From Variovorax brevis (GTDB lineage: Bacteria; Pseudomonadota; Gammaproteobacteria; Burkholderiales; Burkholderiaceae_C): DNA of 64,000 nucleotides. Both the position numbers and the translations under genes were made by a program. Each line of letters opens with the position of its first letter. Positions within the stretch are counted from its first letter, which is position 1. This document shows positions 29,466 through 38,507 of this stretch, in pieces. The notes under the pieces are model-generated. The model worked only from the letters and a program-made list of their open reading frames with translations, was not told where the DNA came from and did not search any database. The stretch covers positions 124,001-188,000 of the forward strand of contig NZ_JASZYG010000001.1 of assembly GCF_030317105.1 (NCBI RefSeq). The letters run 5' to 3'.

Positions 29466-30376
29466 GGCACGGACAGGAAGGGCAGTACGTGTTCCAGCAG
29501 CACGTCGGGCGCTTCTTCGGCGATGTAGTGGCCGCAGGGCAGGGGCTGGCCGCGCACGTCGCGCGCTGCCTTTTGCCATTCTTCCAGCGGCTTGAAGCAC
29601 TTGTGGACCACGCCCTGTGCGCCCCACAGGGCCAACATGGGCTGTTGCACCAGGCGCGCGGCGTCGCGGTCGGCGCGGTCGTGCTCCAGGTCGATGCCGG
29701 CTGCCGCGCGGTAGTCCTCGCAAACGCCGTGCGCAGCGCCGGACAGCGCGATGCAGCGCTCGTACTCGGCAAGCGCCCGCGGATCGAAAGGCGACAGGCC
29801 CGCGCTTCGACGGCCCATCACGTCGCGAATGTAGGCTTTCGGGTCCGCCTCGATCAGCCGCTCGGGCAGCGGCGCGGGCTGGATCAGGAAGAACCAGTGC
29901 CAGTAGGCCCGCGCAAAGGCTTCGCTGGTTTGCTCGTACATGGCGACGGTGGGCGCAATGTCCAGCGTGACGAGCCGCCGCACGGCCTGCGGATGGTCGA
30001 CGGCCAGCCGGTGCGCGACCCGCGCGCCACGGTCGTGGGCCAGCACGTCGAACTGCGTGAAGCCCAGATGGCGCATCAGCGAAATGAAGTCGTTCGCCAA
30101 CGTGCGCTTGGCGTAGTTGGCGTGATCTGCGTCACCGGGCGGCTTGGACGAATCGCCGTAGCCGCGCAGGTCGGCGGCAACGACGGTGAAACGCTGGGCC
30201 AGCGCCGGCGCGACCTTGTGCCAGATGGCGTGGGTCTGCGGATGCCCATGCAGCAAGAGCAGCGGCGGCCCGTTGCCACCGACGACGGCAGCAATGTGGA
30301 TGCCTTCGCTGACCTCGACGAGGCGGTCTTCGAAGCCGGGGAACAGGGCCTGGGTGACGGGGCTGGCGGTGGTCAT
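29450..30376 (-). CDS. Alpha/beta hydrolase resembling haloacetate dehalogenase
   Basis: 308 residues. The oxyanion region is LLLHGHPQTHAIWH. The nucleophile elbow is AHDRGARVAHR with Asp115 as nucleophile and Arg116/Arg119, the pattern of fluoroacetate dehalogenases, where these arginines hold the carboxylate. His160-Trp161 in YWHWFFL match the halide-binding His/Trp, and a C-terminal GHYIAEE supplies the catalytic His. Fluoroacetate/haloacetate hydrolysis is therefore likely, though some epoxide hydrolases look similar. It sits in a run amt - hydrolase - this gene - aldo/keto reductase, 20 bases after its upstream neighbour. Confidence 0.85.
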   Translation of the reverse strand: MTTASPVTQALFPGFEDRLVEVSEGIHIAAVVGGNGPPLLLLHGHPQTHAIWHKVAPALAQRFTVVAADLRGYGDSSKPPGDADHANYAKRTLANDFISLMRHLGFTQFDVLAHDRGARVAHRLAVDHPQAVRRLVTLDIAPTVAMYEQTSEAFARAYWHWFFLIQPAPLPERLIEADPKAYIRDVMGRRSAGLSPFDPRALAEYERCIALSGAAHGVCEDYRAAAGIDLEHDRADRDAARLVQQPMLALWGAQGVVHKCFKPLEEWQKAARDVRGQPLPCGHYIAEEAPDVLLEHVLPFLSVPWAKA

Positions 30377-30396
30377 GGCGCGATTCTGCGCGCCGT

Positions 30397-31068
30397 TCAG
30401 TCCAGCATCCAGTGGGCCATGCCGTCGAGCACTTCCTGCATGACTTCGGCGTCCGTTCGGCCGGTGCGCTTGAGCACGTGGAAGGAATGGTCAGCGTGCT
30501 CGATCTTCATGAGCGTGGCGATGGGGCCGAGCTTTTCGACCACGGGCACGAGGTGCGTCCAGTACGCGAGCTTGTCCTGCGTGCCCTGCACGAAGAGCAT
30601 GGGCACCTTCACGTTGGCAAGGTGCTCGGCGCGCGTGATCGCCGGTTGGTCCGCGTTGTGCAGCGGAAAGCCGACGAAGACGAGCCCGCGTACGCCGGGC
30701 AGCGGCTCCAGCGCCTGGGCCTGTGAAGTCATGCGCGCACCGAAGGACTTGCCTCCCGCAAACAGCCGCTGCGCGCCCGGCAGGTCCGCCGCGAAGCGCA
30801 CCGCCGCTCGCACGGCCGCATGCGCGACCGCAGGCGTGTCCGTGCGCTTCTTGCCTTGCTCCATGTACGGAAACTGGTAGCGCAGGGTGGCGATGCCGCG
30901 ACTGGCCAGTCCCGCCGCCACCTCCGCCATGAAGGAGTGCGCCATGCCGGCACCCGCGCCGTGGGCGAACACGTAGCAGGCCTTGGCATCGGCGGGCGCC
31001 TGCACGATGCCGGAAACCGTCTGGTCGTCGCTGACCTGGATCTGGACGTTTGTCGTGGGGTCGTTCAT
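30397..31068 (-). CDS. Small alpha/beta hydrolase (KANSL3/TEX30-like family)
   Basis: 223 residues. It shows FAHGAGAGMAHSFM (oxyanion loop), RYQFPYMEQGKKR, a nucleophile elbow GGKSFGARM, PMLFVQGTQDKLAY (acid region) and a late DHSFHVLKR with the catalytic His. This order fits the predicted dienelactone-hydrolase-like family that includes KANSL3/TEX30; no substrate is known. It starts 30 bases after the amt stop and is probably cotranscribed with it. Confidence 0.85.
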   Translation of the reverse strand: MNDPTTNVQIQVSDDQTVSGIVQAPADAKACYVFAHGAGAGMAHSFMAEVAAGLASRGIATLRYQFPYMEQGKKRTDTPAVAHAAVRAAVRFAADLPGAQRLFAGGKSFGARMTSQAQALEPLPGVRGLVFVGFPLHNADQPAITRAEHLANVKVPMLFVQGTQDKLAYWTHLVPVVEKLGPIATLMKIEHADHSFHVLKRTGRTDAEVMQEVLDGMAHWMLD

Positions 31069-31098
31069 GGACCCGATGATGAAGGAACCCTGCCAGCC

Positions 31099-32301
31099 TT
31101 ACCAGTTGACTTCACGCTCCGGCGTGGCCGAGACGTGGTGGATCGACAGGTCGGCGCCGTTGTATTCCTCTTCGTGCGACAGGCGCAGGCCCATCGTGGC
31201 CTTGAGCGTGCCGTAGACCACCGCGCCCGCGACCAGGGCCCACACGACGCCGATGGCCACGCCGATGACTTGGGCAGTCAGGCTCACCCCGCCGATCCCG
31301 CCCAGTGCCTTCTGCCCGAAGATGCCCGCCGCGATGCCGCCCCAAGTGCCGCACAGGCCGTGCAGGGGCCAAACGCCCAGCACGTCATCGACCTTCCACT
31401 TGTTCTGCGTGAGCGTGAACATGACGACGAAGATCGCGCCCGCCACGGCGCCCACCACCAGCGCACCCAGCGGGTGCATCAGGTCGGAGCCCGCGCAGAT
31501 CGCGACCAGACCCGCCAGCGGGCCGTTGTAGACGAAGCCGGGGTCGTTCTTGCCGAGCGCCAAGGCCGCCAGCGTGCCGCCCACCATGGCCATGAGCGAG
31601 TTCACCGCGACGAGGCCCGAGATCTTGTCGATGGTCTGCGCGCTCATCACGTTGAAGCCGAACCAGCCGACGCACAGCACCCACGCGCCCAGCGCCAGGA
31701 AAGGGATGTTCGACGGCGGATGCGCGCTCAGCGAGCCGTCGCCGCGATAGCGGTTGCGGCGCGCGCCCAGCAGCACCACGGCCGGCAGCGCCAGCCAGCC
31801 GCCCACCGCATGCACGACCACCGAGCCGGCGAAGTCATGGAACTCGTGGCCCGTGACGGAGGCGATCCAGCCCTGGATGCCGAAGGCCTTGTTCCACGCG
31901 ATGCCCTCATAGAGCGGATACACAAAGCCCACGATCACCGCCGTGGCGATGAGCTGCGGCCAGAACTTGGCGCGCTCGGCGATGCCGCCTGAAATGATCG
32001 CGGGAATGGCCGCCGCAAAGGTCAGCAGGAAGAAGAACTTGACCAGCTCATAGCCGCTCTGGCGCGCCAGGTCTTCGGCGCCGACGAAAAAGTGCGTGCC
32101 ATAAGCCACGCCGTAACCCACGAGAAAGTAGACGACGGTGGAGACCGAGAAATCCACCAGGATCTTGACCAGCGCATTGACCTGGTTCTTCTTGCGCACC
32201 GTGCCAAGCTCCAGAAAAGCAAAGCCCGCGTGCATGGCCAGGACCATGATGGCGCCGAGAAGAATGAAAAGGGCGTTGGCGCCCTGAAGTAGTGCATCCA
32301 T
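31099..32301 (-). CDS. amt: Ammonium transporter (Amt/MEP/Rh family)
   Basis: 400 residues from ATG at 32301; longer readings lack membrane character at the N-terminus. Eleven hydrophobic helices are expected. Amt signatures include GHEFHDFAGSVVVHAVGG, containing the first pore histidine, and GLCGTWGGIAAGIFG containing the family glycines. A C-terminal cytosolic tail of about 30 residues could contact a PII protein. No glnK is adjacent, unlike the usual glnK-amtB pair. A sigma-54-type promoter about 60 bases upstream of the start suggests nitrogen control. Confidence 0.92.
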   Translation of the reverse strand: MDALLQGANALFILLGAIMVLAMHAGFAFLELGTVRKKNQVNALVKILVDFSVSTVVYFLVGYGVAYGTHFFVGAEDLARQSGYELVKFFFLLTFAAAIPAIISGGIAERAKFWPQLIATAVIVGFVYPLYEGIAWNKAFGIQGWIASVTGHEFHDFAGSVVVHAVGGWLALPAVVLLGARRNRYRGDGSLSAHPPSNIPFLALGAWVLCVGWFGFNVMSAQTIDKISGLVAVNSLMAMVGGTLAALALGKNDPGFVYNGPLAGLVAICAGSDLMHPLGALVVGAVAGAIFVVMFTLTQNKWKVDDVLGVWPLHGLCGTWGGIAAGIFGQKALGGIGGVSLTAQVIGVAIGVVWALVAGAVVYGTLKATMGLRLSHEEEYNGADLSIHHVSATPEREVNW

Positions 32302-32371
32302 GAAGATTGAAGGTCCGTAAGTGCTTTTGAATGGTGCGTACCGAATCCCTGAACGGTATCGGTGCATCTGA

Positions 32372-32387
32372 AGCAACTTCGGTGCCT
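32372..32387 (-). promoter_or_regulatory. Sigma-54 (-24/-12) promoter of amt
   Basis: On the minus strand the sequence reads GGCAC, five bases, TTGC, with ten bases between the -24 GG and -12 GC, exactly the RpoN spacing. It predicts a transcript starting near 32362, about 60 bases before the amt ATG. GGTGC/GCACC half-sites lie upstream at 32401-32430, including a palindrome GGTGCGCACC at 32421-32430, and could be enhancer sites; that is less certain. Confidence 0.7.
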
Positions 32388-32454
32388 GCAAGCATTCTTG
32401 TGGTGCGTCAGCCTTGAGATGGTGCGCACCTGAACGATGCGCGGCGCGCGGCGG

Positions 32455-33129
32455 TCAGCCGGCTTTGCGGAACGTCAGGTTGATGCGGCGCTCGCCCAAC
32501 AAGGGATGGACGCCATGCTTGAGCGCCTCGACGCCGTGGTAGCGCAGGCGCGCCGCGCCGCCCCAGACCACCACGTCGCCGTGCGCGAGAGGCACCTTGA
32601 GCGGCCGTTCCTTGCGCGTCGGTCCGCCGAAAAGAAAGACGGCCGGCAGGCCCAGCGACACGGAGACGATGGGATGCCCGTAGTCCCGCTCGTCCTTGTC
32701 CTGATGCAGCGTCAGCCGCGCGCCGGGCTCGTAGATGTTGACGAGGCAGGCGTCGGGCTCGAAGTCCGGGAAGCCCGCCATTTCGGCCGCGTGCCGGGCC
32801 AGCGCGCGAAAGGCGTCCGGCATCGCCGGCCATGCAGCGCCGCTGAGGGGATCGGCGGCCGCATATCGGTAACCCCGACGATCGCTGACCCAGCCCAAGG
32901 GGCCGCAGTTGCTCATGGCCACGGACATGCGCAGGCCGCCCGGCGTTTCCATGTGGCGCGGCGGTGCGGCGGCCAGCACGTCGTGCACGCCCGCCAGCAG
33001 CGCGTCCTGCGTCGGCAGGGCGGCGCGTCGCAGCACGACGGCGCCGGGCGCGAGCGGGATCACCGAAGGCCGTTGCGCGTCTGCGTCGTCGACGTCCGCA
33101 AACAGGGCCATCGTCTGGCCGGTCGTCAT
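32455..33129 (-). CDS. alkB: AlkB, 2-oxoglutarate/Fe(II) DNA demethylase
   Basis: 224 residues from ATG at 33129, close to E. coli AlkB (216); an in-frame ATG at 33141 is equally possible, and neither has a strong ribosome site. The Fe ligands are His and Asp in LHQDKDE and a distal His in the RYHGVEALKHGVHP region. The 2OG-binding arginines are in RRINLTFR. It removes 1-methyladenine and 3-methylcytosine by oxidative demethylation. It is the third gene of an ada - oxygenase - alkB operon. Confidence 0.93.
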   Translation of the reverse strand: MTTGQTMALFADVDDADAQRPSVIPLAPGAVVLRRAALPTQDALLAGVHDVLAAAPPRHMETPGGLRMSVAMSNCGPLGWVSDRRGYRYAAADPLSGAAWPAMPDAFRALARHAAEMAGFPDFEPDACLVNIYEPGARLTLHQDKDERDYGHPIVSVSLGLPAVFLFGGPTRKERPLKVPLAHGDVVVWGGAARLRYHGVEALKHGVHPLLGERRINLTFRKAG

Positions 33130-33130
33130 T

Positions 33131-33895
33131 TCAGGTCGCATCGTGAAAGATGATGCCTGCCGTATGCCTCTTGCCCCGCAACAGCCGGCTGACCCCGTGG
33201 CGAAGATTGACGCGGTAAATGCCCCGGGTGCCGCTCACCGGTCGATGGTGCACCGCGATCACGGCGGCGTCGCCTTGTCGAAGGGGCAAGACCATCGGCC
33301 GCGATTGCATGCGCGGGCGCTGCTCTGTCATCACGAACTCGCCGCCTTCGAAATCGCGCCCCGGCTCGGACAGCAGCAGCACGAGCTGCAGCGGAAAGAC
33401 ATGCTCGCCATAGAGATCCTGGTGCAGGCAGTTGTAGTCGTCCACGCCGTACTGGAGCAGCAGCGGAGTGGGGAGCAACTGGCCGGCGGCGTGACACCGT
33501 TCAATGAACTCGGCATGGCGCGCGGGAAAGCGCACGTCGATGCCCATGGCGTGGTGCCAGCGGTTGGCAATGGGCGTCAGGTGCGGGTAGACGGACGCGC
33601 GAAGGCTGGCCACGATCGGCGGCAGCGGGTAGTCGAAGTACTTGTATTCGCCGCGTCCGAAGCCATGCCGGGCCATCACGACGCGGCTGCGGAACACGCC
33701 TGCGTTCAGGTCTTCATCGACGGTGTACAGGGCTGCGAGCTGATCGCATTCGTCGGGCGTGAGCAAGCGCTTGATGAGTGCGTTGCCCTCGGCGTCGAGG
33801 TCGTCGGCCACGCGAGCCCAGTCAAGTGCATCGACGCGTGCGGGGATGTCCGGCACGCGCGTCGCCGCGTCGGGCGCAAGCGCCAGCGCCTTCAT
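33131..33895 (-). CDS. 2OG-Fe(II) oxygenase of the ada operon
   Basis: 254 residues from ATG at 33895, overlapping the ada stop as ATGA. The double-stranded beta-helix core carries HQDLYGEHVFPLQ (His and Asp iron ligands), GGEFVMTEQRPR, and HHRPVSGTRGIYRVNLRHGVS with the distal His and the 2OG Arg. It is not an AlkB copy: it is longer at the N-terminus and more like prolyl-hydroxylase-type oxygenases. Its tight placement between ada and alkB suggests a part in alkylation repair; the substrate is unknown. Confidence 0.88.
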   Translation of the reverse strand: MKALALAPDAATRVPDIPARVDALDWARVADDLDAEGNALIKRLLTPDECDQLAALYTVDEDLNAGVFRSRVVMARHGFGRGEYKYFDYPLPPIVASLRASVYPHLTPIANRWHHAMGIDVRFPARHAEFIERCHAAGQLLPTPLLLQYGVDDYNCLHQDLYGEHVFPLQLVLLLSEPGRDFEGGEFVMTEQRPRMQSRPMVLPLRQGDAAVIAVHHRPVSGTRGIYRVNLRHGVSRLLRGKRHTAGIIFHDAT

Positions 33896-34974
33896 GCGGT
33901 CGCCTCTTCGCGCGCTTCCCGCGCCAGCAGGGCGCGCTTGCGTTCCACACCCCACCGATAGCCGGACAAGGCGCCATCGCTGCGCACCACGCGGTGGCAC
34001 GGAATCGCCACCGCCAGCGTGTTGGCGCCGCAAGCCTGCGCCACCGCGCGCACTGAAGAGGGCGAGCCGATACGTTCGGCGACCTGCGCGTAGCTGGCCG
34101 TCTCGCCGGCGGGAATGTCGCGCAGGGCCCGCCACACACGCTGCTGGAAGGCGGTGCCGCGCACGTCCAGCGGCAAGTCCAGGCCCAGGGACGGCGCTTC
34201 GACGAAGCCGACCACCCGGGCCACCAGCTGCGCGAAGTCCGCGTCGTCGCCCACCAGCGTTGCGTTCGCAAAGCGATCCTGCAGTTCGCGCGCCAGCGCA
34301 TCCGGATCGTCGCCGAGCAGGATCGCGCAAACGCCTCGCTGGCTGCGGGCCACCAGGATGGCGCCCAGAGAACATTGGCCGATGGCAAAGCGGATCTCGA
34401 CGTCCGTGCCGCCCGCACGGTAGCTGGTGGGCGTCATGCCCAGCAGTTGGTCCGCCTCGCCATAGAAGCGGCCGCCCGAGTTGTAGCCGGCGTCGTAGAT
34501 GGCGTCGGTCACGGTGCCCTTTCGCACCAGCCCTTCGCGAACGCGCCGGGCCCGTTGCGCTGCCGCATAGGCTTTGGGCGTGACGCCGGTGATCCGCTTG
34601 AAAAGGCGATGCAGGTGCCAGGCGCTCATTTGCGCTTGGTCAGCCAGCTCTTCCAGGGTCGGCGCCGTGTCGGCCGTCTCGATGTAACGGCAAAGCTTCG
34701 CGATCAACTCCGCCTGCACCTTGAGTGGCGAGATCTGGTCCGGCTTGCAGCGCTTGCAGGGGCGAAAGCCTGCGCGCTGCGCTTCTTCCGCCGTGGCGTG
34801 AAAGCGGATGTTTTCGGGCTTGGCCGAGCGTGCGCCGCAACTGGGCCGGCAGAACACGCCGGTCGTTCGTACCGAATAGAAGAAGTGGCCGTCGACGCTG
34901 GCATCGCGCGCCTGCACTTGCGCCCAGCGGGGGTCTGCCATCGTTGCCGCGGCGAGTGTTTGGGTGTCGTTCAT
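33892..34974 (-). CDS. ada: Ada, bifunctional methyltransferase and transcriptional activator
   Basis: 360 residues (E. coli Ada 354) from ATG at 34974. Domain order: AdaA zinc/phosphotriester-methyl domain with VFCRPSCGAR and CKRC (four Cys), an AraC-type HTH (WHLHRLFKRITGVTPKAY), the ribonuclease-like linker, and the O6-methylguanine methyltransferase domain with the acceptor motif IPCHRVV. All acceptor cysteines are present, so both repair and methyl-activated regulation should work. It heads an operon with the 2OG oxygenase and alkB. No E. coli-type Ada box was recognised upstream. Confidence 0.95.
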   Translation of the reverse strand: MNDTQTLAAATMADPRWAQVQARDASVDGHFFYSVRTTGVFCRPSCGARSAKPENIRFHATAEEAQRAGFRPCKRCKPDQISPLKVQAELIAKLCRYIETADTAPTLEELADQAQMSAWHLHRLFKRITGVTPKAYAAAQRARRVREGLVRKGTVTDAIYDAGYNSGGRFYGEADQLLGMTPTSYRAGGTDVEIRFAIGQCSLGAILVARSQRGVCAILLGDDPDALARELQDRFANATLVGDDADFAQLVARVVGFVEAPSLGLDLPLDVRGTAFQQRVWRALRDIPAGETASYAQVAERIGSPSSVRAVAQACGANTLAVAIPCHRVVRSDGALSGYRWGVERKRALLAREAREEATA

Positions 34975-35007
34975 GGGATTGCCTGCCTTTGTATTTGAAA
35001 CGAATGG

Positions 35008-35030
35008 GGCCACTCTAGGCGCGAGTGGCC
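35008..35030. promoter_or_regulatory. Perfect palindrome between ada and the GFA gene
   Basis: GGCCACTC, seven bases, GAGTGGCC: an 8-base perfect inverted repeat 34-56 bases upstream of ada and about 96 before the divergent GFA gene. TAGAGT read on the minus strand inside it could serve as a -10 element. It may be an operator or a hairpin; function is unproven. Confidence 0.35.
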
Positions 35031-35125
35031 GGGGAAACACTCCGGCTCTTGCTGTCAAATTCAGGCGGCCCATGCGGCAGGTAGAAGGCGAAAATGCCGG
35101 AACGCTGACTCCGGAGCCGTGACGC

Positions 35126-35599
35126 ATGGACGATTGGCAACTTCCCTGGGACGGCGGCTGTCGCTGCAGCCAGACCCGCATCCGCATCACCGAGCCGCCC
35201 CTGCTCGCGATGGCGTGTCATTGCACCGGTTGCCAGCGCATGAGCGCCAGTGCCTTTTCGCTTTCCATCGCCATTCCGCGCAACGGCTTCTATGTGACGT
35301 CGGGTGATCCGGTCATCGGCGGCATGCACGGCGCGACGCGGCACTTCTTTTGTCCGCATTGCAAGAGCTGGATGTTCACGTGGCTCGACGTGAGCACCGA
35401 ATTCGTCAATGTGCGCCCCTCGACGCTCGACCACCATGACTGGTTTGTGCCTTTCGTCGAAACGTACACTGACGAAAAGCTGCCTTGGGCCAGCACGCCA
35501 GCCGTTCACAGCTATCGCGGCTTGCCCCATCTGGATGACTATGCGCGGCTCATCGAAGCCTATGCGCGGCAGGCCGCACGCCCCGGAGTCAGGTCATGA
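35126..35599 (+). CDS. GFA-family zinc protein
   Basis: 157 residues. The GFA (glutathione-dependent formaldehyde-activating enzyme-like) fold is marked by its cysteine pairs: GGCRC near residue 12, CHCTGCQR near 31-38 and FFCPHCKS near 77. These would bind one structural and one catalytic zinc. Most GFA relatives of this size have no proven formaldehyde role. ATG at 35126 has CCGGAG upstream. Its stop overlaps the start of a 34-codon ORF, and it is divergent from ada, which is of interest because formaldehyde is a by-product of AlkB chemistry. Confidence 0.85.
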   Translation: MDDWQLPWDGGCRCSQTRIRITEPPLLAMACHCTGCQRMSASAFSLSIAIPRNGFYVTSGDPVIGGMHGATRHFFCPHCKSWMFTWLDVSTEFVNVRPSTLDHHDWFVPFVETYTDEKLPWASTPAVHSYRGLPHLDDYARLIEAYARQAARPGVRS

Positions 35600-35700
35600 G
35601 CAAGATACTGAAGATTGCCCGCTGTGTCTGGTTCGATGGCCTGCGCCGGATGATGCGCTTCAAGGAACTCGACGGCTCGACATGGCTCACACGACGATGA
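35596..35700 (+). CDS. Small 34-residue ORF coupled on both sides
   Basis: ATG at 35596 overlaps the GFA stop (ATGA), and its own TGA at 35698-35700 overlaps the ATG of the dioxygenase (ATGA at 35697-35700). The peptide has 34 residues, is basic and aromatic (MSKILKIARCVWFDGLRRMM at the start) and has one Cys. The exact double coupling suggests that ribosomes pass from GFA through this ORF into the dioxygenase. It may be a leader-like linker or a short real protein; it matches no family I know. Confidence 0.5.
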   Translation: MSKILKIARCVWFDGLRRMMRFKELDGSTWLTRR

Positions 35701-36335
35701 ACGACACGCCCAACTTCCGGGGCATGCCCCGACGCACGATTGCTGCCGCGGCCCTGGTCGCGTTTCCTTCCCTCTGGCTCGGCGCCCGCGCACAACAGCC
35801 TGCAGCGCGCCGCGCCACGCCGTCGCAGACCGAGGGGCCGTTCTACCCGGTCAGCCTGCCCGCGGATTCCGACAACGACCTGTTGCACAACGGCTCGCTC
35901 AACTACCAGCGCGGCGAGGCCACGTGGGTGGATGGCGTGGTCACCGATCTCGCGGGCAAGCCGGTGAGCGGCGCGCTGGTGGAAATCTGGCAGTGCGACG
36001 AGGCCGGCCACTACCACCATCCGGGCGACGGCGACCGCGCCGACCGGGCCTTCCAGGGCTTTGGCAAGGTGACGGTCGATGCGCAGGGACGCTATCGCTT
36101 TCGCACGATCCGTCCCGTCGCGTACAGCGGGCGAACGCCGCACATCCACGTGAAGGTCAAGCTCGCCAATCGCGAATTGCTGACGACGCAGCTTTACATC
36201 AAAGGCGCGCCAGGGAACGCGCGCGATTTCCTGTGGCGCAGCATGCCCGAAGCAGACCGCGCCGCAGTCACCGTTCCGTTCGATCGCGCAGCCGATGGAT
36301 GGAAAGCGAACTTCCCCATCGTCGTCGCCGCCTGA
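35697..36335 (+). CDS. Tat-exported intradiol ring-cleavage dioxygenase-like protein
   Basis: 212 residues from ATG at 35697; ATG at 35682 would add five residues. The leader carries PRRTIAAAALVAFPSLWLG, a twin-arginine signal, cleaved near Ala-Arg-Ala. The core is that of protocatechuate/catechol dioxygenases: TEGPFYP, EIWQCDEAGHYHHPGD and YRFRTIRPVAYSGRTPHIHVKV. The last two contain the expected Fe(III) ligands (two Tyr, two His). Periplasmic intradiol enzymes of this type are of mostly unknown substrate. Translation is probably coupled to the 34-codon ORF ahead. Confidence 0.85.
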   Translation: MNDTPNFRGMPRRTIAAAALVAFPSLWLGARAQQPAARRATPSQTEGPFYPVSLPADSDNDLLHNGSLNYQRGEATWVDGVVTDLAGKPVSGALVEIWQCDEAGHYHHPGDGDRADRAFQGFGKVTVDAQGRYRFRTIRPVAYSGRTPHIHVKVKLANRELLTTQLYIKGAPGNARDFLWRSMPEADRAAVTVPFDRAADGWKANFPIVVAA

Positions 36336-36358
36336 GCGCCTTTTCTCCCTCTCTTACT

Positions 36359-36467
36359 CCCTCTCCCTCCGGGAGAGGGCAGGGGTGAGGGCTCCGAGCA
36401 GTCGAACACGTGAGGCGCCGGACAAGCCCGCAGCCCTCACCCTGACCCTCTCCCAAACGGGAGAGGG
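36359..36467. repeat. Twin-hairpin intergenic repeat, copy A
   Basis: Two hairpins with stems CCCTCTCCC/GGGAGAGGG (36359-36379 and 36446-36467) flank a spacer. GGGTGAGGG on the inner side of the first pairs with CCCTCACCC on the inner side of the second. A second copy is at 59435-59549. It lies between convergent genes and may end transcription both ways. Confidence 0.8.
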
Positions 36468-36478
36468 AAATGAATACC

Positions 36479-37564
<1,086 letters not shown>

Positions 37565-37568
37565 GAAA

Positions 37569-38507
37569 TCAATCTTTGATGCCGCCGGCGGTGAGTCCGC
37601 GAACGAGCCAGGTGCGCACGAGGACCGTGAAAATGACGACGGGGAACATCACCAGCGTGCCGCTTGCGGCGATCTTGGTCCACTCCCATCCCTCGTACTG
37701 GAGGAAGTTGACGATGGCAACCGGCGCGGTGATGGCGTTGGTCCGCGTGAGGATCAGCGCGTAGAAGAAGTCGTTCCACGAGAAGATGAAGCACAGCACC
37801 GCCGTCGCCGCCAGCCCCGGTGCAGACAGCGGCAAGGTCACGCGCCAGAAGGCTTGCCAGATGCCGCAGCCGTCGATGTATGCGGCTTCCTCTAGCGCGG
37901 TAGGCACGGCCTCGAAGAAGGTCTGCATGAGCCAGATCACGATCGCCAGATTGAAGGTCAGGTAGACGATGGCCAGGCCCGCGATGGTGTCCTGCAGCCC
38001 CAGATAGCGATAAGCGAGAAAGAATGGAATCGTGAACGCGATCGGCGGCGCCATGCGTGTCACCAGGATCCACAACGCCACCTTGTCGCGGCCCTTGAAC
38101 TTCCATCGCGTCAGCGCGTAAGCGGCAGGCACGCCGATAACGAGCGACAGCCCCGTCGAGATCGTGCTCACCAGCAGGCTGTTGCCAAAAGACTTGAGGA
38201 AGTTGCCTTGCAGCAGGCTGATGAATCCGTCCAGCGTCGGTGTGAAGAGCAGGGCGTCGTCGAAGATGTCGGCGGCGGGCCGGAACGCCAGCTGCACCAG
38301 CCACAGGAACGGGAACATCACGATCAGCAGGAGGGTGACCGCCGCGAGTGGCCGCTTCCATTCGCGCTTTCTGCGCGGCGCACGTACGGCCGGCTGAGTC
38401 GGAGCCGTAACGTTGGCATCCACGGGCCGCCGTGGCGATGGCTGCGTCGCCTCGGCCCGTCGTCCCGCAACGAGCCCATCGGCCGTCAACGAATCAATGC
38501 TGCTCAT
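37569..38507 (-). CDS. ABC sugar-type permease (MalG-like)
   Basis: 312 residues with six expected membrane helices after a long cytosolic N-terminus of about 50 residues rich in Pro and Arg. The EAA loop reads EEAAYIDGCGIWQAFWRVTLPLSAPG, the contact site for the ATPase. It pairs with the MalF-like permease upstream, whose gene it overlaps by 14 bases. Confidence 0.92.
   Translation of the reverse strand: MSSIDSLTADGLVAGRRAEATQPSPRRPVDANVTAPTQPAVRAPRRKREWKRPLAAVTLLLIVMFPFLWLVQLAFRPAADIFDDALLFTPTLDGFISLLQGNFLKSFGNSLLVSTISTGLSLVIGVPAAYALTRWKFKGRDKVALWILVTRMAPPIAFTIPFFLAYRYLGLQDTIAGLAIVYLTFNLAIVIWLMQTFFEAVPTALEEAAYIDGCGIWQAFWRVTLPLSAPGLAATAVLCFIFSWNDFFYALILTRTNAITAPVAIVNFLQYEGWEWTKIAASGTLVMFPVVIFTVLVRTWLVRGLTAGGIKD

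Noticed and set aside
32421..32430. GGTGCGCACC as a firm NtrC site
   Set aside because: The half-sites resemble NtrC motifs, but their order and spacing do not fit the consensus well; kept only as a remark under the amt promoter.
34975..35125. E. coli-type Ada box upstream of ada
   Set aside because: No convincing AAAGCGCA-like element was found. Only an unrelated palindrome is present.
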